Assembly: GCA_937860195.1 (NCBI GenBank)
Contig: CALMBN010000312.1
Span: 1-6,881, forward strand
Length of the DNA stretch: 6,881 nt
Direction: 5' to 3'
Source of the DNA: an uncultured Novosphingobium sp.
Lineage (GTDB): Bacteria; Pseudomonadota; Alphaproteobacteria; Sphingomonadales; Sphingomonadaceae
Shown here: positions 6,169 through 6,881 of the stretch, piece by piece
Layout of the letters: each line of letters begins with the position of its first letter
Position numbering within the stretch: the first letter of the stretch is position 1
Program-made: the position numbers and the translations under genes
The notes under the pieces: generated by a model
Told to the model about the DNA's origin: nothing
The model's input: the letters and a program-made list of their open reading frames with translations, nothing else
The model's database searches: none

Positions 6169-6198
6169 GCGGGACAGGAAATATTACGGCAGGCCGAG
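6157..6198 (-). repeat. Duplicated block spanning the B2 stop and the A2 upstream region
   Basis: This is the other copy of the 42-base block at 5812-5853, offset by exactly 345 bases. Here the first 15 bases are the genuine end of B2 (codons for LGLP and TAA). The homology continues past this block through the untranslated leader (35 of 42 bases from 6140 to the GTG match) and the whole precursor gene. Confidence 0.85.
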
Positions 6199-6627
6199 CA
6201 CCTGAATCCAGTTTCCTGGCAATTCGCCCAGCACAATCGTTCCCCCCAATTCGATCCAGGCGTGAAGATCGTCTGCCCCGTTTCTTGCGCCGGCCGGGCG
6301 GGCTGCGATCACCAGCCGGTGGGCAATTCCGCGGCGCCGGAGCATCCGGCTCAGCGCGATGGCGCGGGGCAGGCATTTGCTTTCGAACATTATCCGTCCA
6401 GCCGCGCGGTCGACATGTCGGGCCAGGCGTCTGGCTTCGGCGATGTCGTCCTGGTCAGGGGCTCCCGCCAGCCCGAGGTGACCGCGCCAGCGCTCGATCC
6501 CGACAAAGCCGACTGCGAGCCGCGCCGCAATCAGCCAACCTGCTGCCTCAAGCGTGCGGGCGCGTAGCCGCCAGGTTTCAGAGACCTTCGACAAATCCAG
6601 CCCCAGCCAGCGCGGCCAGGAAAGCAT
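6184..6627 (-). CDS. Lasso-type leader peptidase B2 (transglutaminase-like cysteine protease)
   Basis: A protein of about 147 residues with the transglutaminase-like fold used in RiPP pathways to remove the leader peptide. The catalytic Cys lies in ESKCLPRA (Cys85 counting from the chosen start) and the His in LHAWIE (His122). The third triad residue is less clear: the place where an Asp is often found after HAWxE reads LGELPG, with Glu135 as the nearest acidic residue. A hydrophobic helix near residues 26-45 is usual for B2 proteins. The ATG at 6627 gives the normal family length and overlaps the B1 gene by 50 bases, implying translational coupling; an upstream ATG at 6693 would add 22 uncharacteristic residues, and a TTG at 6594 is a shorter alternative. 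It pairs with B1, which should deliver the precursor leader. Confidence 0.87.
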   Translation of the reverse strand: MLSWPRWLGLDLSKVSETWRLRARTLEAAGWLIAARLAVGFVGIERWRGHLGLAGAPDQDDIAEARRLARHVDRAAGRIMFESKCLPRAIALSRMLRRRGIAHRLVIAARPAGARNGADDLHAWIELGGTIVLGELPGNWIQVLGLP

Positions 6628-6850
6628 CAAGCTCGCGCGCGATTTCTTCTGACGGGACTGCAAAGTCTGCGGCCAGATCGGCCAGCAGCGCATTGCGAGT
6701 ACGGACTCCGTTGATCAAGGGCCAGATCTCCGCCGCCGTCCCGGTCAACGAGAAGAATGTGCCGTCGGCCAGGTTGAGCAAGACAACCTCGTCATCGATC
6801 ACCGTTTCGCTGAATGCGGCGGTTCGTTTTGAGAGAGGGCCCGTCGTCAT
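6578..6850 (-). CDS. PqqD-like RiPP recognition protein B1
   Basis: A 90-residue stand-alone RiPP recognition element of the PqqD family. Residues 17-47 (VIDDEVVLLN, then ADGTFFSLTGTAAEIWPLI) show the family's three-strand wing and the start of the helix; the rest is helical with EEIARELDAFLAAL near 68-81. In lasso pathways this protein binds the conserved leader motif (here PELTKLG in both precursors) and presents it to B2. The ATG at 6850 has a strong AAGGAAG site at 6858-6864. It is the first gene of the cluster visible here; any promoter lies beyond the window. The overlap with B2 in another frame is typical of split B1/B2 operons. Confidence 0.9.
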   Translation of the reverse strand: MTTGPLSKRTAAFSETVIDDEVVLLNLADGTFFSLTGTAAEIWPLINGVRTRNALLADLAADFAVPSEEIARELDAFLAALAGAGFVEGL

Positions 6851-6881
6851 TCTGCTGCTTCCTTGATCCGGGACGCGATTT

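Noticed and set aside
5966..6376. 136-residue open frame containing precursor A2
   Set aside because: Its first part lies out of frame over the B2 gene. Only the last 44 residues have the precursor pattern shared with A1.

Overview
The window is GC-rich, with densely packed genes all on the minus strand. The protein set (a DUF2141 protein, an M20D amidohydrolase, and a split lasso-type B1/B2 pair with an asparagine-synthetase-like enzyme) suggests an alphaproteobacterium, most likely a member of Sphingomonadales. This is a judgement from protein style, not a database match.

Read in the direction of transcription (high to low coordinates), the layout is: a PqqD-like leader-binding protein (B1, 6850-6578); a transglutaminase-like leader peptidase (B2, 6627-6184) overlapping it; two tandem 44-residue precursor peptides starting with GTG (A2, 6100-5966; A1, 5751-5617); a 647-residue asparagine-synthetase-like cyclase (C, 5569-3626); a 560-residue ABC exporter with fused membrane and ATPase domains (D, 3567-1885); a secreted DUF2141 protein (1852-1385); and an M20D metallo-amidohydrolase (1323-106). 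The last 105 bases at the low end hold no assignable gene but contain a perfect 17-base palindrome.

Together B1, B2, A, C and D form a lasso-peptide-type RiPP locus. B1 should bind the leader motif PELTKLG, B2 should cut the leader, C should activate a carboxyl group with ATP and close a ring, and D should export the product. The main anomaly is in the precursors. If the leader is cut before the expected Gly (DVA|G), both 18-residue cores lack the Asp/Glu at position 7, 8 or 9 that every classical lasso ring needs. Position 8 is Gln in one and Asn in the other. The last ten residues (TRTGxFRNPS) are conserved between the copies with five synonymous codon differences, while the seven residues before them are completely different. 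This may be an undescribed variant of lasso or Asn-synthetase RiPP chemistry.

The two precursor genes arose by a tandem duplication of about 345 bp. The duplicated unit began inside the 3' end of B2: a copy of the last B2 codons and its stop sits upstream of A1. A 26-base stretch is identical in both copies.
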